A DNA stretch of 64,000 nucleotides from Streptosporangium subroseum (GCF_900188345.1 NZ_FZOD01000007.1:1-64000); one strand, 5' to 3'; shown: positions 21,550 through 30,501, counted from the first letter of the stretch. Made by a program: numbers and translations. The notes: generated by a model from the sequence alone, not told the origin.

Positions 21550-21597
21550 CAAACACCTGCAACGGGGAGACCCCGTCCTTCGGGGCGGGAGATGTCA
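21550..21597. mobile_element. Possible remnant end of an IS200/IS605 (IS1341-type) element
   Basis: CCCCGTCCTTCGGGGCGGG followed by AGATGTCA closely resembles the conserved hairpin and GATGTCA terminus that closes many IS605-family elements downstream of tnpB. The preceding 130 bases show no readable TnpB C-terminus, so at most a decayed end remains. The same hairpin sits directly after the stop codon of the secreted gene at 21595, so it could simply be that gene's terminator. Confidence 0.35.
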
Positions 21598-22188
21598 GAG
21601 GATTCTCGTCGTCGCCTTGATGTTGAGGCGGACCTTCTTCGCAAGCTTGCCGAGGCTCGCGCCAGGATCCTTGGTGGCGAGCACGCCGAACTTGACCGTG
21701 GCGGTGCTGCGGCGTGATCCTGCCCAGGCGCGGACGCGGACGGTGGTCGAGTCGCCCTTGTCGAGGGAGGTGATCCAGCAGGACAGGTCCCGCCGCTTGA
21801 CGGAGCATTTGACGCTGCGCGGCTTCGAGATCACCTTGATCTTGCGGAACCCGCTGGGGAAGTCACCGAGGAGGGCCACGTAGTGCTGGCCGCCGGCCTT
21901 CCTGTTGCGGATCTTGACGGTGAAGACGATGGACCCGCCCCGGCGGACGTGCTTGGGGAAGGAGATCTCGTAGCCGAAGTTGGCGACGGCCGCGGCGGAC
22001 GACACCGTCCCGCCGGATGCCGATACGGCCTCTGCGGCGACGGACGCGGAGGCGGCGGTCGGGATGGTCACGGCGGCGGCGGGACCCGCGGCCATGGCTT
22101 GGCTCTGAATGAGGAGGGGGCTGCCCAACGCGACGGCGAGAGCCGCAGCGGTGAGCCTCGCGGGGAGACGACTCATATGCCGCATCAT
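21595..22188 (-). CDS. Secreted DUF11-like hypothetical protein
   Basis: 197 residues: signal peptide at about 1-33 (two Arg, hydrophobic stretch, AMA-AG), an Ala/Ser/Val-rich linker to about residue 70, then one beta-rich domain (FGYEISFPKHVRRGGSIVF, SVKCSVKRRDLSCWITSLDKG) like DUF11 or other CARDB/Ig-type surface domains. Two Cys could form a disulfide. The C-terminus is Lys/Arg-rich. Two ATG codons lie at 22188 and 22185 and neither has a good ribosome site. It lies directly downstream of the striking repeat array 22210-22520. No function is known. Confidence 0.7.
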   Translation of the reverse strand: MMRHMSRLPARLTAAALAVALGSPLLIQSQAMAAGPAAAVTIPTAASASVAAEAVSASGGTVSSAAAVANFGYEISFPKHVRRGGSIVFTVKIRNRKAGGQHYVALLGDFPSGFRKIKVISKPRSVKCSVKRRDLSCWITSLDKGDSTTVRVRAWAGSRRSTATVKFGVLATKDPGASLGKLAKKVRLNIKATTRIL

Positions 22189-22532
22189 GCAACAAATATC
22201 CGAGAAATCCCCCTGCGGTTTTTAGACCGGTGAAAATTGTCCCCTTTAGGCCAGTGATGACTGGCCCACTTTGAAGTCGTTGACGGTCGTCCCGTCTATA
22301 GGTGACGACCGTCCCGCCTTTGGGTGACGACGTTCGGTCTATAGGTGACGACCGTCCCGCCTTTGGGTGACGACGTTCGGTCTATAGGTGACGACCGTCC
22401 CGCCTTTGGGTGACGACGTTCGGTCTATAGGTGACGACCGTTTCGTCTTTGGAAGACGCCCGTTCCGCTTTCAGGCCGGTGACGGCCGTCTCGCCTTACG
22501 ACGGTGACAACCGTCTCGTTTTCGGAGCAGTT
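22189..22532. repeat. Tandem repeat array with GGTGACGACCGT-type units
   Basis: The space between two minus-strand genes is filled by about 11 units of 21-22 bases built on (C/T)TT(T/A)-GGTGACGACCGTC. Between 22292 and 22440 two alternating half-units (CGGTCTATAGGTGACGACC and CCGCCTTTGGGTGACGACG) form a 43-base repeat present three times perfectly and a fourth time in part. The flanks (22210-22290 and 22440-22520) hold more diverged copies. There are no unique spacers, so it is not a CRISPR. It lies upstream of the secreted protein gene at 22188 and downstream of the phosphatase gene. Confidence 0.85.
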
Positions 22533-24074
22533 TCAGAGCAGTGCCGACTGCCCCGCCGGGATGGTGAATCGGGCACCGGTCTTCGCGGGGGCGCCACGGC
22601 GGCTGATGTAGTCCAGCGTGCGGAAGTCGGCCTGCAGTTCCTCGGAGTCGATCCGGCAGATGATGTAACCGCGCCGCTGGTCGATGTAGGAGATATGCGG
22701 GTTCTCCTCGATCGTCTCGGCCATCCGGCCCTTGTCCCGGTAGCCGTCACCGTCGCTGGCGATCGAGGAGGTGACAAGCTCCACCGCCACCTTGGGAGAG
22801 TCGGGATCGTTGAAGTCGAGCCTGAGGTCGGCCGCGTGATGCATGTGCGCGTCACCGGTCAGCACGACCGGGTTGGTCGCCCCGGAGTCCCGGAAGCCGG
22901 TCAGCAGGCGGGTGCGCTCGGCGGCGTAGCCGTCCCAGGAGTCCATGTTGACCTCGATGCCCGGGCCGACCTTGGAGTCGCGCTGGGCCATCAGGACCTG
23001 CTGGCCGACCAGGTTCCAGTGGGCGTCCGAGGAGGCCAGCCCGTCGAGCAGCCAGTGCCGCTGGTCCTCTCCCAGCAGGGTGCGCTCGGTCGCGAGCCGG
23101 TCGTCGCAGCCCGACCTGAGCCCGTCCTCGCACGCCTGGTCGTCGCGGAACTGCCGGGTGTCGAGCAGGTGGAACCGGGCCAGAGGTCCCCAGTCCACCC
23201 GCCGGTGGATCCGCATCGACGCCCCGCCGGGCAGGCTCGCGCGGCGCAGCGGCATGTTCTCGTAGTAGGCCTGGAAGGCGTGGGCCTTGCGCTGGTCGAA
23301 CCCCGGGAGGTCGTAGTTGGAGTCGTCACCGGCCCAGTTGTTCTCGATCTCGTGGTCGTCGAAGGCGACCAGCCAGGGCGCGACCAGGTGCGCCGTCTGC
23401 AGATCGGCGTCGCTCTTGTACTGCGCGTGCCGCAGCCGGTAGTCGGCCAGCGTGTCGCACTTGCCGGGGGTGTGGTGGCGGACGTTCCCGCCGGGGGCGG
23501 TGTATCCCTTGGGCGCGTACTCGTACATGTAGTCGCCCAGGTGCACGACCAGGTCCGGGTCCTGCTCGGCCAGCCTCTTGTACGCCGTGTAGTAACCGTG
23601 TTCGTACTGCGCGCAGGCGGCGATGGCGAGGGTCATCGAGGACATCACGGCCGGGGCGGTACGGGTGCGGCCGACCCGGGACAGGTGGCCGCCGGCGCGG
23701 AAGCGATAGAAGTACTCGGTGCCGGGTTCCAGCCCCTTCGGCTCCGCGTGGACGCTGTGCGCCTGCTTCCAGCGCGCGGTCTCCCTGCCCTTGCGAACCA
23801 CCTTCGCGAACCGCTCGTCGAGGGCCAGCTCCCACTCGACGTCCACGTCCCGGGTCGACATCCCGCCCTGGCCGTCCGGTCCGAGCGGGTCGACGGCGAG
23901 CCTGGTCCACAGCACGACCCCGTCCCTTGACGGATCGCCGGAGGCGATGCCGAGGGTGAACGGATCACGAGCGAGGGTTCTGGCCGGACTGACACCGGCC
24001 CCGGTGAGCAACAGGCCGCCCGCACTCGCGGCGGCGATGGACATGAACACTCTGCGCGACGGCATCTGCTCCAC
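22533..24074 (-). CDS. phoD: PhoD-like alkaline phosphatase/phosphodiesterase, Tat-exported
   Basis: 513 residues. The N-terminus has a twin-arginine signal (SRRVFMSIAAASAGGLLLTG). The PhoD N-terminal domain (FTLGIASGDPSRDGVVLWTRL) and metallophosphatase core follow: HLGDYMYEY, FDDHEIENNWAGD and VVLTGDAHMHH provide the metal-binding Asp and His residues, and Cys in AACAQYE is the characteristic PhoD ligand. Role: releases phosphate from phosphodiesters or phospholipid and teichoic substrates outside the membrane; in actinomycetes usually under PhoP control. The start may be ATG 24074 or 24065. No PHO box was clearly visible in the upstream sequence. Confidence 0.9.
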   Translation of the reverse strand: MEQMPSRRVFMSIAAASAGGLLLTGAGVSPARTLARDPFTLGIASGDPSRDGVVLWTRLAVDPLGPDGQGGMSTRDVDVEWELALDERFAKVVRKGRETARWKQAHSVHAEPKGLEPGTEYFYRFRAGGHLSRVGRTRTAPAVMSSMTLAIAACAQYEHGYYTAYKRLAEQDPDLVVHLGDYMYEYAPKGYTAPGGNVRHHTPGKCDTLADYRLRHAQYKSDADLQTAHLVAPWLVAFDDHEIENNWAGDDSNYDLPGFDQRKAHAFQAYYENMPLRRASLPGGASMRIHRRVDWGPLARFHLLDTRQFRDDQACEDGLRSGCDDRLATERTLLGEDQRHWLLDGLASSDAHWNLVGQQVLMAQRDSKVGPGIEVNMDSWDGYAAERTRLLTGFRDSGATNPVVLTGDAHMHHAADLRLDFNDPDSPKVAVELVTSSIASDGDGYRDKGRMAETIEENPHISYIDQRRGYIICRIDSEELQADFRTLDYISRRGAPAKTGARFTIPAGQSALL

Positions 24075-24408
24075 GTCATCAGTGCAACGGTTCCAGCTGT
24101 CCCCGCCGTGGCCTGCGAATCAAGGCAGGATGAACAACCGTCGCACAGGCAAGCTCATTACCCACCGTCATGAACAGCGCCCGACCGGCAGGCGACATTC
24201 CGGCGAAGGCCTGCCCCTTCTCCGGTGACCGCCGGTGAGACCCACGCCGGCACCGGCATTGACACCGGCCCTGACTTCCGGCCCCCGGGACGCGCTCCGA
24301 TGCGACCTCGCGGGAGCGGTGCTCCACGGAGCCGGGACGCGCTCCAGCACCGGCAGCACGATGACGGCCTCGCGGGAGGGTGACCCCACGGAGTTCAGGG
24401 GCTCGGGT
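24075..24408. other. Intergenic region, no gene recognised
   Basis: 334 bases between the phosphatase start and the stop of the hydrolase-like gene, both minus strand. It contains short internal repeats (CGGGACGCGCTCC at about 24287-24299 and 24343-24355; CTCGCGGGAG at about 24307-24316 and 24370-24379) but no coding pattern and no clear terminator. Confidence 0.4.
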
Positions 24409-25239
24409 TCACAGGTAGGGCTTCAGGTGGCTGTTGAGCGCGCCGCAGCCCAGATATTTCTCCACGGTGTGGAAGTCGAGCCAGTCCAGGTTGACCAGCG
24501 CCTCCTGGTCGACCCCGGTGAAACAGCCCCGCAGGCCCGGCGGGATCGCCACGATGTCGTCCTTGTCGGCGATGTTGACCCAGCGCTTCACCTTCCGCGG
24601 ACGTTCGCCCCAGCCGTTGACCGGTGCGGGCATCAGATGCTCGAAGATCACGTTGCGCATGCCGAGCGGGCTGCCGAGAGTGATCAGCAGGTCCACCTCC
24701 AGATCGGGATTGGCCCACAACGTCTCGTAGGTCACCACGCTGCCCAGCGAGTGCGCGATCACGACCTTCGGCCGGTTGCGCCTGATCACCTCGGCCACCG
24801 CCGCGCGCGACTTCGCCCGCGCCTCGCTGCCGGCGGCCATGTAGGCGGCGACCTCCGGGCAGAAGAGCTTGGCGAAGTCGGCGGCGTTGGCCTGCATGTG
24901 ATCCAGCAGCCAGCCCGTCATCCGGTGCAGGGCCCCGGTCAGCCCCTCCCCCATCGAGTCGACCTGCTTGGCCCAGGCGACGAAGATCTTCTGGGCGCCG
25001 ACGTCCATGGTCTGCACGGCGAGGAGGGCTTCGTCCTTGCTCTCGCCCAGCAGGTGGGCGTAGTAGGCGACCTCGGTGATGTAGCGCTCCTTGGCGTACG
25101 GCTTGCCGCCGGTCAGGCCCTGGTGCAGGTAGCGGTCCCACTTGTCGCGCATCGCGGTGGCCGCGCCGGCGACCGAGTTACCGCTGTCGCGGTAGTAGTG
25201 GTACTTCCCGATCCCGTGCACACCAACGATCTTGTCCAT
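24409..25239 (-). CDS. Putative alpha/beta hydrolase (serine hydrolase) of unknown substrate
   Basis: 276 residues from an ATG with GGGAGG about nine bases upstream (MDKIVGVHGIGKYHYY). VHGIG near the N-terminus and VVIAHSLGSVVTYETL near residue 155 are the oxyanion and nucleophile-elbow segments of alpha/beta hydrolases (Ser in HSLGS). The acid is likely in NIADKDDIV and the His in FHTVEKYLG or NSHL. No signal peptide or membrane segment. Similar actinomycete proteins are annotated only as hypothetical or serine peptidase-like. It may be a lipase or esterase acting in the cytoplasm. It stands alone between two intergenic gaps. Confidence 0.65.
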   Translation of the reverse strand: MDKIVGVHGIGKYHYYRDSGNSVAGAATAMRDKWDRYLHQGLTGGKPYAKERYITEVAYYAHLLGESKDEALLAVQTMDVGAQKIFVAWAKQVDSMGEGLTGALHRMTGWLLDHMQANAADFAKLFCPEVAAYMAAGSEARAKSRAAVAEVIRRNRPKVVIAHSLGSVVTYETLWANPDLEVDLLITLGSPLGMRNVIFEHLMPAPVNGWGERPRKVKRWVNIADKDDIVAIPPGLRGCFTGVDQEALVNLDWLDFHTVEKYLGCGALNSHLKPYL

Positions 25240-25451
25240 GCACCCCCGCCTCCCGTTCATGGATGTGTAGGACAACCGGAGTCACTGTGGCGGAAGGAAT
25301 CGGGCACCACAAGACCGCGGCGCGTCCGGCGGGAACAGCGGCGACCCGAAACTCGTCAGGGCGGATCAAACGGGGCATAAATCATTTGATCGATGGGTGT
25401 GCCCCCTCGCTATTCTGAATGCACATCCCCTGCGAAAAGGAAGTCATCGCC

Positions 25452-25874
25452 ATGCCCGGTCCGCTCCAGATCAGCGGTTCGGTCTCCGTCCCCGAGGCCG
25501 AACTCAACTGGCGGTTCTCCCGTTCCTCGGGTCCCGGAGGGCAGGGGGTCAACACCACCGACAGCCGGGTCGAGCTCAGCTTCGACGTGGCGGCCACCGA
25601 GGCACTCGGCCCGCTCTTCAAGACCCGCGCCCTCGAACGCCTCGGTTCCCGCCTGGTGAACGGCGTGATCACCATCGCCGCCTCGGAGTTCCGCTCCCAG
25701 TTGCGCAACCGCGAGGCCGCCGAGATGCGCCTGGCCCAGATCCTGCGCGAGGCGATCGCCCCGCCCCCCAAGAAGCGCCGCCCGACCAAGCCCAGCAAGG
25801 GCGCCATCCAGCGGCGCATTACCGCCAAGAAGCAACGCTCCGACCTCAAGCGCCTGCGCAGGGACGATCACTGA
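25452..25874 (+). CDS. arfB: Alternative ribosome-rescue factor ArfB (YaeJ-like peptidyl-tRNA hydrolase)
   Basis: 140 residues. The GGQ catalytic motif sits in SRSSGPGGQGVNTTDSRVEL, the release-factor domain III signature, and the C-terminal tail is strongly basic (KKRRPTKPSKGAIQRR...KKQRSDLKRLRR), which in ArfB enters the empty mRNA channel of stalled ribosomes. Role: hydrolyses peptidyl-tRNA on non-stop ribosomes independently of a stop codon. The ATG at 25452 with AAGGAAG upstream is chosen; an in-frame ATG at 25419 gives an unlikely N-terminus. Single gene. Confidence 0.93.
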   Translation: MPGPLQISGSVSVPEAELNWRFSRSSGPGGQGVNTTDSRVELSFDVAATEALGPLFKTRALERLGSRLVNGVITIAASEFRSQLRNREAAEMRLAQILREAIAPPPKKRRPTKPSKGAIQRRITAKKQRSDLKRLRRDDH

Positions 25875-25999
25875 CCCCGTTTCCCGCCTGGGCCGCCGCG
25901 GGGAACCACCGCGTCCCGGCCGGGGGCGCGTGCGGGCTACGGGACCGGCGGTCGACACGGATCCTCGGCGCGGCCGGAACGGGGTGCCACAATGGGAAG

Positions 26000-26461
26000 A
26001 TGTCCTCTGTCTCCACCGTCCGTGCCGTTCCCAGTGTTCGTGCCGTACTCCTCGACGACGACAAACTCGTGCTGTTCCGGCGCACGGTCCCCGGCAAGGA
26101 GCTCTACTGGTCGATCCCGGGCGGCCACGTCGAGCCCGAGGACGCCTCCCTGGAGGACACCCTTCACCGGGAGGTCCTGGAGGAGCTCGGCGCCATCGTC
26201 TCCGACGTCACCCCGTTGACCACCCTGGAATGCGCCCGCGACGAGGGGGTCAAGACCCAGCACGTCTACGGCTGCCGTCTGGTATCCATGGATCTCGCCC
26301 TGCGCTGCGGCCCCGAGTTCGTCGACCCCGCCCGCGGCCTCTACGAGGTGGTACGGCTCCCCCTCGACCCCGCCGAGATCATCGCCATCAACCTGGTCCC
26401 CCTGGAGCTCGGCGACTACCTCGCCGACCACATCACCCGCCTGCCCGACCTGATCTCCTAG
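26000..26461 (+). CDS. NUDIX hydrolase
   Basis: 153 residues. The Nudix box reads GGHVEPEDASLEDTL then HREVLEELG, with the REVLEELG helix intact and one residue more than usual before it. Role by family: hydrolyses a nucleoside diphosphate linked to another group; the substrate cannot be read from sequence. TGGGAAG directly before the ATG at 26000 is a close-set ribosome site. The gene converges on the DinB-like gene, and the two share the bases CTAG, whose palindrome supplies a TAG stop on each strand. Confidence 0.85.
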   Translation: MSSVSTVRAVPSVRAVLLDDDKLVLFRRTVPGKELYWSIPGGHVEPEDASLEDTLHREVLEELGAIVSDVTPLTTLECARDEGVKTQHVYGCRLVSMDLALRCGPEFVDPARGLYEVVRLPLDPAEIIAINLVPLELGDYLADHITRLPDLIS

Positions 26462-27090
26462 GTCCGGCGGTCCTCCATCTCCCAGAGATGGTCGACGACG
26501 TGCCAGACGATACGTCGGGCGGCGTAGCGGGCGGGCCAGCCCCCGTCGACCACGGGGGCACCGCTCGAAGGTTCGGCCAGCACCCCGGCGATCTCCGCCC
26601 GGATGGCCGCCAGCCCGGCGGCGTCGTGGAACGGCCTGTGCCGGACCCCGATCTTGCGGGCGTAGGCACGCTCGGCGTTGATCACGTGGGCGACCATCTT
26701 GTCCCGGTCCCTGCCGCCGCCGCGCGGGCCCTTGCGCAGCTCCTCCGGCGAATCGGCCGTGGCCTCGTCGAAGAGCTGCCACGCCGCCCTGACCAGCGCG
26801 ACGGTGCGCTCCGCCTCGTCCGCCCCCACCGGCCGCGCGTCCAGCTCGGGGATCGCCTCGATCGCCCCGAAGTCGGTCGTCGATCCCCCCTTGGCCCGCT
26901 CCTCGACCACCGGGTCCCCCGGCTCGAACACCAGCCCGGCCCGCTCGGCGACCACCCGGTAGCGCGGTGCGTAGTCCACCAGCGCCTCCAGGGCGAGCTC
27001 CTCCGATTTGCCGATCCGGCACCATCCCGGCCACTCCACCGAGCAGGCGAAGACCTTCTTCGGGCCGATCTCCAGATAAGTGCGTGTCAT
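26458..27090 (-). CDS. DinB-like/hypothetical protein
   Basis: 210 residues. The N-terminal 60 residues (MTRTYLEIGPKKVFACSVEWPGWCR) are a small domain often found ahead of a DinB-like four-helix bundle in actinomycetes. The C-terminal part has DKMVAHVINAERAYARKIG and RIVWHVVDHLWEMEDR, with His residues placed as in DinB/YfiT metal sites. A thiol- or metal-dependent enzyme is possible, but the function is unknown. ATG 27090 is preferred over 27102 by homology-like reading. The upstream sequence lacks a strong ribosome site. It shares its stop codon bases with the convergent NUDIX gene. Confidence 0.6.
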   Translation of the reverse strand: MTRTYLEIGPKKVFACSVEWPGWCRIGKSEELALEALVDYAPRYRVVAERAGLVFEPGDPVVEERAKGGSTTDFGAIEAIPELDARPVGADEAERTVALVRAAWQLFDEATADSPEELRKGPRGGGRDRDKMVAHVINAERAYARKIGVRHRPFHDAAGLAAIRAEIAGVLAEPSSGAPVVDGGWPARYAARRIVWHVVDHLWEMEDRRT

Positions 27091-27126
27091 GTCCGGCAGC
27101 ATTCCAGCAGTAGGTGACAGCTGTCG

Positions 27127-27918
27127 TCAGGTACCGCTGTCGATCATCGGGATCAGGTCGGCGACCGAGTCGACCACCTGGGACGGGCGGAACGGGTAGC
27201 GGTCGATCTGATCCTTGCTCACGACGCCGCTGAGCACCAGGATCGTGTGCAGCCCGGCCTCCATGCCGGAGACGATGTCGGTGTCCATGCGATCGCCGAT
27301 CATGGCGGTGCTCTCGCTGTGGCCGTCGATGGCCCGCAGCGCGCTGCGCATCATCATCGGGTTGGGCTTGCCCACGAAGTAGGGCTCCACGCCGGTCGCC
27401 TTGGTGATCATCGCCGCGACCGCGCCGCAGGCGGGCAACGAGCCCTCGTTGGACGGGCCGACCGGGTCGGGGTTGGTGGCGATGAACCTGGCGCCGCCCT
27501 CGATCAGCCGGATGGCCCGGGTGATCTGGGTGAAGCTGTAGGTGCGGGTCTCGCCGAGCACCACGTAGTCGGGGTCGATGTCGGTGAGGATGTAGCCGCT
27601 CTCGTGCAGGGCGGTGGTCAGACCGGCCTCGCCGATGACGTAGGCCGAGCCGCCGGGACGCTGGTCGTCCAGGAACTTCGCGGTGGCCAGGGCCGAGGTC
27701 CAGATCGACTCCTGCGGGATGTCGAGACCGGCCGCGCGCAGCCGTACCGCCAGGTCACGCGGGGTGTAGATGGAGTTGTTGGTCAGGACCAGAAACCGCT
27801 TGCCGGACTCGCGCAGGCGGCGGATGAACTTGTCGGCGCCGGGCACCGGCTGTCCTTCGTGGACGAGAACCCCGTCCATGTCCGACAACCAGCACTCGAT
27901 CGGCTTGCGTTCCGTCAC
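27127..27918 (-). CDS. HAD-IIA family phosphatase (NagD-like)
   Basis: 263 residues from a GTG with GGGGGA five bases upstream; the extra frame up to 27999 is not needed. HAD motif I is [13 protein letters not shown], motif II VLTNNS, and motif [18 protein letters not shown] with [16 protein letters not shown], the NagD/PGP class IIA pattern with its large cap domain between motifs II and III. Role: cytoplasmic phosphatase for sugar phosphates, nucleotides or glycolate-type phosphates. Substrate uncertain. Single gene. Confidence 0.9.
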   Translation of the reverse strand: MTERKPIECWLSDMDGVLVHEGQPVPGADKFIRRLRESGKRFLVLTNNSIYTPRDLAVRLRAAGLDIPQESIWTSALATAKFLDDQRPGGSAYVIGEAGLTTALHESGYILTDIDPDYVVLGETRTYSFTQITRAIRLIEGGARFIATNPDPVGPSNEGSLPACGAVAAMITKATGVEPYFVGKPNPMMMRSALRAIDGHSESTAMIGDRMDTDIVSGMEAGLHTILVLSGVVSKDQIDRYPFRPSQVVDSVADLIPMIDSGT

Positions 27919-28147
27919 CGTTCCCCCGTGTTCCAGTCCGAATAGGTACGGGACCAAGGATGACAGGTGCGAGGTGAACGGCACATCATCAGCTCGCACC
28001 TGTCATCTGATTTCATCGGAAATCGGAAATCGACAACCGGTCGTTCGCCCTGGGCCACGACAGGATTCCACCGTACGGACGCCTGACCGAACGGGTGTCC
28101 GGCCAGACGGACGTCCGACCGGCCGAGCGTCCGGGCCGGGCGGTCGA

Positions 28148-29047
28148 TCAGGGTGCGAGCGCCTCCAGCGCCGCCTCGGCCCGGTACATCGACTCCCCGG
28201 GGTCGGCGTCGGGCGAGCCGATCTCCGGGTCGAAGTTGAGGTCGTGGAAGACGTCCGTGACCCCCTTGGCCTCAAGCTGGGCGACATCCTGCCGGATCTC
28301 CTCGAACGAGCCGGTCAGCGGAGCGCGGCCGGGCATGTCCGACGGCCGGACCCGGGTGACGGCCCGGGTGACGAAGCGCAGCGCCTCGGGGTCGCGCCCG
28401 GCCTCCCGGGCCGCTTCCTTTACAATGTAGATTTTTTCATCGATGCGGTCGAGGTTCTCGCTGCTCGCGCTGATCCAGCCGTCCGCCAGCCGTCCCGCTC
28501 GCCGCAGCGCCACCTCCGCGGATCCGCCCAGCAAGATCGGCGGCGCGACGGCCGGCTTGGGATCCTGGTGCACGGGCGGCAACCGGTAGAACTCGCCCTC
28601 GTGCTCCACGGTCTCCTCCGACCAGAGCCGCCTCAGCACGTGGATGAACTCCTCCCCGCGCCGTCCCCGCCGCTCGAACGGCACCCCCGACGCGACGAAC
28701 TCCTCCCGCATCCAGCCCAGCCCGAGGCCGACGTCCAGCCGGCCCTCGGACAGCAGCTGGAGGCTCGTCAACTGCTTGGCCAGCAGCGCCGGCGAGGCGA
28801 ACGGCATGTTGAGCACCGCCACCCCGAGCCGGACACGGCTGGTCACCCCCGCGAGATAGGCCAGCGTGACCACCGGGTCGTGCACACTGCGGTAGACCGG
28901 GCCCATCGAGTGCCCCCGGGGGTACAGCAGGCGCTGGAAGGTCCACACCTCGTGGTATCCGAGCTCCTCGGCCCTGCGGGCGATTCGCATCATGTTGCCG
29001 GGCGTCGCCCATGATCCAGACACCGGTACCGCAAATCCGATCCTCAT
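28148..29047 (-). CDS. LLM-class (luciferase-like, probably F420-dependent) oxidoreductase
   Basis: 299 residues, TIM-barrel of the bacterial luciferase superfamily. MRIGFAVPVSGSWATPGN, RLGVAVLNMPFASPALLAKQ, LLSEGRLDVGLGLGWMREEF and PPILLGGSAEVALRRAGRLAD are the hallmark strands for flavin or F420 phosphate binding. In actinomycetes most such proteins use coenzyme F420. ATG 29047 (GCAAGGT upstream) is preferred to ATG 29056. It is divergent from the phosphotransferase gene, with about 50 bases between the starts. Substrate unknown. Confidence 0.88.
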   Translation of the reverse strand: MRIGFAVPVSGSWATPGNMMRIARRAEELGYHEVWTFQRLLYPRGHSMGPVYRSVHDPVVTLAYLAGVTSRVRLGVAVLNMPFASPALLAKQLTSLQLLSEGRLDVGLGLGWMREEFVASGVPFERRGRRGEEFIHVLRRLWSEETVEHEGEFYRLPPVHQDPKPAVAPPILLGGSAEVALRRAGRLADGWISASSENLDRIDEKIYIVKEAAREAGRDPEALRFVTRAVTRVRPSDMPGRAPLTGSFEEIRQDVAQLEAKGVTDVFHDLNFDPEIGSPDADPGESMYRAEAALEALAP

Positions 29048-29101
29048 ACCTTGCACTTTACGGCTCTACGGCACGGCCGTGATCAGTGGTTCACTTACCC
29101 G

Positions 29102-30022
29102 ATGAGTCACAGCGACCCCCTGCTTGACGAGCTCCGCCGGATCGCCGTCCAGTACGGCGGAGCGCCCGCCGAGGTGCTGCCGACCCGCCCAGACGTGATC
29201 ATCGTCCGGGCCGGGCCCGTCGTGGTGAAGGCGCACGCCCCCGGGGCCGAGCGAGAGCCACTGGTGGAGCGGATGCGGGCCACCGCCCACCCCTCGCTGC
29301 GCGGGATCGTGCTCGAACCGGTGACCGAGGAGGTCATGGTCGTCGGCGACCGGCTGGTCACCGTGTGGCCGGCCGGGACCCCGGTGGACCACCTGAACCC
29401 GGATGCCGCCCCCTGGGAGGCCGCCGCGCGGCTGCTGGCGCGGATGCACGCCGTACCGGCGGGGGCGCTGCTCCCGCTGCGGGCGGCGGGCGGCCCCGCG
29501 AAGGTGGCCTCGATGGTCGCCCGCCTGGACGGCGACTCCGCCGCCGAGCTGGTCGTGCGCCGGGCGTTCACCTGCCTACCCGACCTCGACGCGGAGCTTG
29601 TCTGGGAGCCCTTCTCGGAATCGTTCTCGCTGACCCACGGCGACTGGCACATGGGCCAGATGGTCCGCGCGCCCGACGAGTGGATCCTCATCGACGTCGA
29701 CGACCTGGGCGTCGGCGACCCGGCCTGGGATCTGGCCAGGCCCGCCGCCTGGTTCGCGGCCGGACTGCTGGAGCCGGAGGTGTGGAACCGCTTCCTGGAC
29801 GCCTACCGCGCCGAGGGCGGGTGCGCCGTACCGCGGGACGGCGATCCCTGGGAGCGGCTGAACCTGCCGGCGCAGGCGACGACCGTGCAGCTCACGGCGG
29901 GACTGGTGGTCACCGCCAAGAGGGAGGGGCGCCCGATGGGCGAGGCGGAGCAGACGATGATCGACGCCTGTCTGAGGATTATCCGGCTCCGAAGCGCCTG
30001 CCAGAGCGTATCCACGCAGTAG
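29102..30022 (+). CDS. Aminoglycoside phosphotransferase-like kinase
   Basis: 306 residues with the APH/choline kinase fold. The catalytic loop is LTHGDWHMGQM (HGDxHxxN class, Asn replaced by Gln), the metal loop is LIDVDDLGVGDPAWDLARP, and VVVKAHAP gives the ATP-contacting Lys. Role by fold: transfers phosphate to a small hydroxylated metabolite; actual aminoglycoside resistance is not implied. Forty-six bases separate it from the zinc-ribbon gene downstream, so they may be cotranscribed. Confidence 0.85.
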   Translation: MSHSDPLLDELRRIAVQYGGAPAEVLPTRPDVIIVRAGPVVVKAHAPGAEREPLVERMRATAHPSLRGIVLEPVTEEVMVVGDRLVTVWPAGTPVDHLNPDAAPWEAAARLLARMHAVPAGALLPLRAAGGPAKVASMVARLDGDSAAELVVRRAFTCLPDLDAELVWEPFSESFSLTHGDWHMGQMVRAPDEWILIDVDDLGVGDPAWDLARPAAWFAAGLLEPEVWNRFLDAYRAEGGCAVPRDGDPWERLNLPAQATTVQLTAGLVVTAKREGRPMGEAEQTMIDACLRIIRLRSACQSVSTQ

Positions 30023-30068
30023 GTTGTGGATACAGAAGCACCAGCCCCAGGACAAGGAGATCAGCCAG

Positions 30069-30344
30069 ATGCAGTGCCCCAAGTGTCGGGGCGCCATGCG
30101 TACGTATGAGCGCAACGGCGTCCACATCGACCAGTGCGAAAGCTGTCGCGGAATCTTCCTGGACTACGGCGAGCTCGAGACCCTGACCCGCATGGAAGGC
30201 CAGTGGTCCCAGCAGCACCAGGCCGCTCCCCCGCCGCCTCCGCCGATGCACGGCGCTCCCGCCTGGGGTGCTCCGCAGCACGGCCACTACGGCCATCGCC
30301 CGCGTCGTCAGCAGGGCTTGTTCGGGATGCTCTTCTCCTCCTGA
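30069..30344 (+). CDS. TFIIB-type zinc-ribbon protein
   Basis: 91 residues. Two CxxC pairs (MQCPKCRGAM and DQCESCRGIFLDYGEL) form a zf-TFIIB ribbon with the common C-terminal acid GELE. A Pro-, His- and Gly-rich tail (PPPPPPMHGAPAWG) follows. The ATG at 30069 has AAGGAG at ten bases. Such small proteins occur widely in actinomycetes and their role is unknown; nucleic-acid or protein binding is possible. A hairpin terminator follows. Confidence 0.85.
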   Translation: MQCPKCRGAMRTYERNGVHIDQCESCRGIFLDYGELETLTRMEGQWSQQHQAAPPPPPPMHGAPAWGAPQHGHYGHRPRRQQGLFGMLFSS

Positions 30345-30374
30345 TCTCCTCCTGATCCGACCGGGAGACACGCG

Positions 30375-30405
30375 AGGCCGCGATCTCACGACGAGGTCGC
30401 GGCCT
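30375..30405 (+). terminator. Hairpin terminator after the zinc-ribbon gene
   Basis: AGGCCGCGA at 30375-30383 pairs perfectly with TCGCGGCCT at 30397-30405 around a 13-base loop, 31 bases past the stop codon. It sits between convergent genes. Confidence 0.7.
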
Positions 30406-30501
30406 TCGCCGTCCCGGAGCCTTTCGGCAGCCGTTCGGCGGGGCGCTCCGCGCCGGGCGAGCCGAGCGCCCTCCCGTTCGCCGTGGTTCACCGTGACCGC
30501 G

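Noticed and set aside
22292-22440. Regular repeats considered as a CRISPR array
   Set aside because: Period is about 21-43 bases with conserved sequence throughout, no unique spacers and no cas genes nearby.
29102-30022. Phosphotransferase taken as an aminoglycoside resistance gene
   Set aside because: The kinase fold is shared by many metabolite kinases and no specific resistance-enzyme signature is visible.
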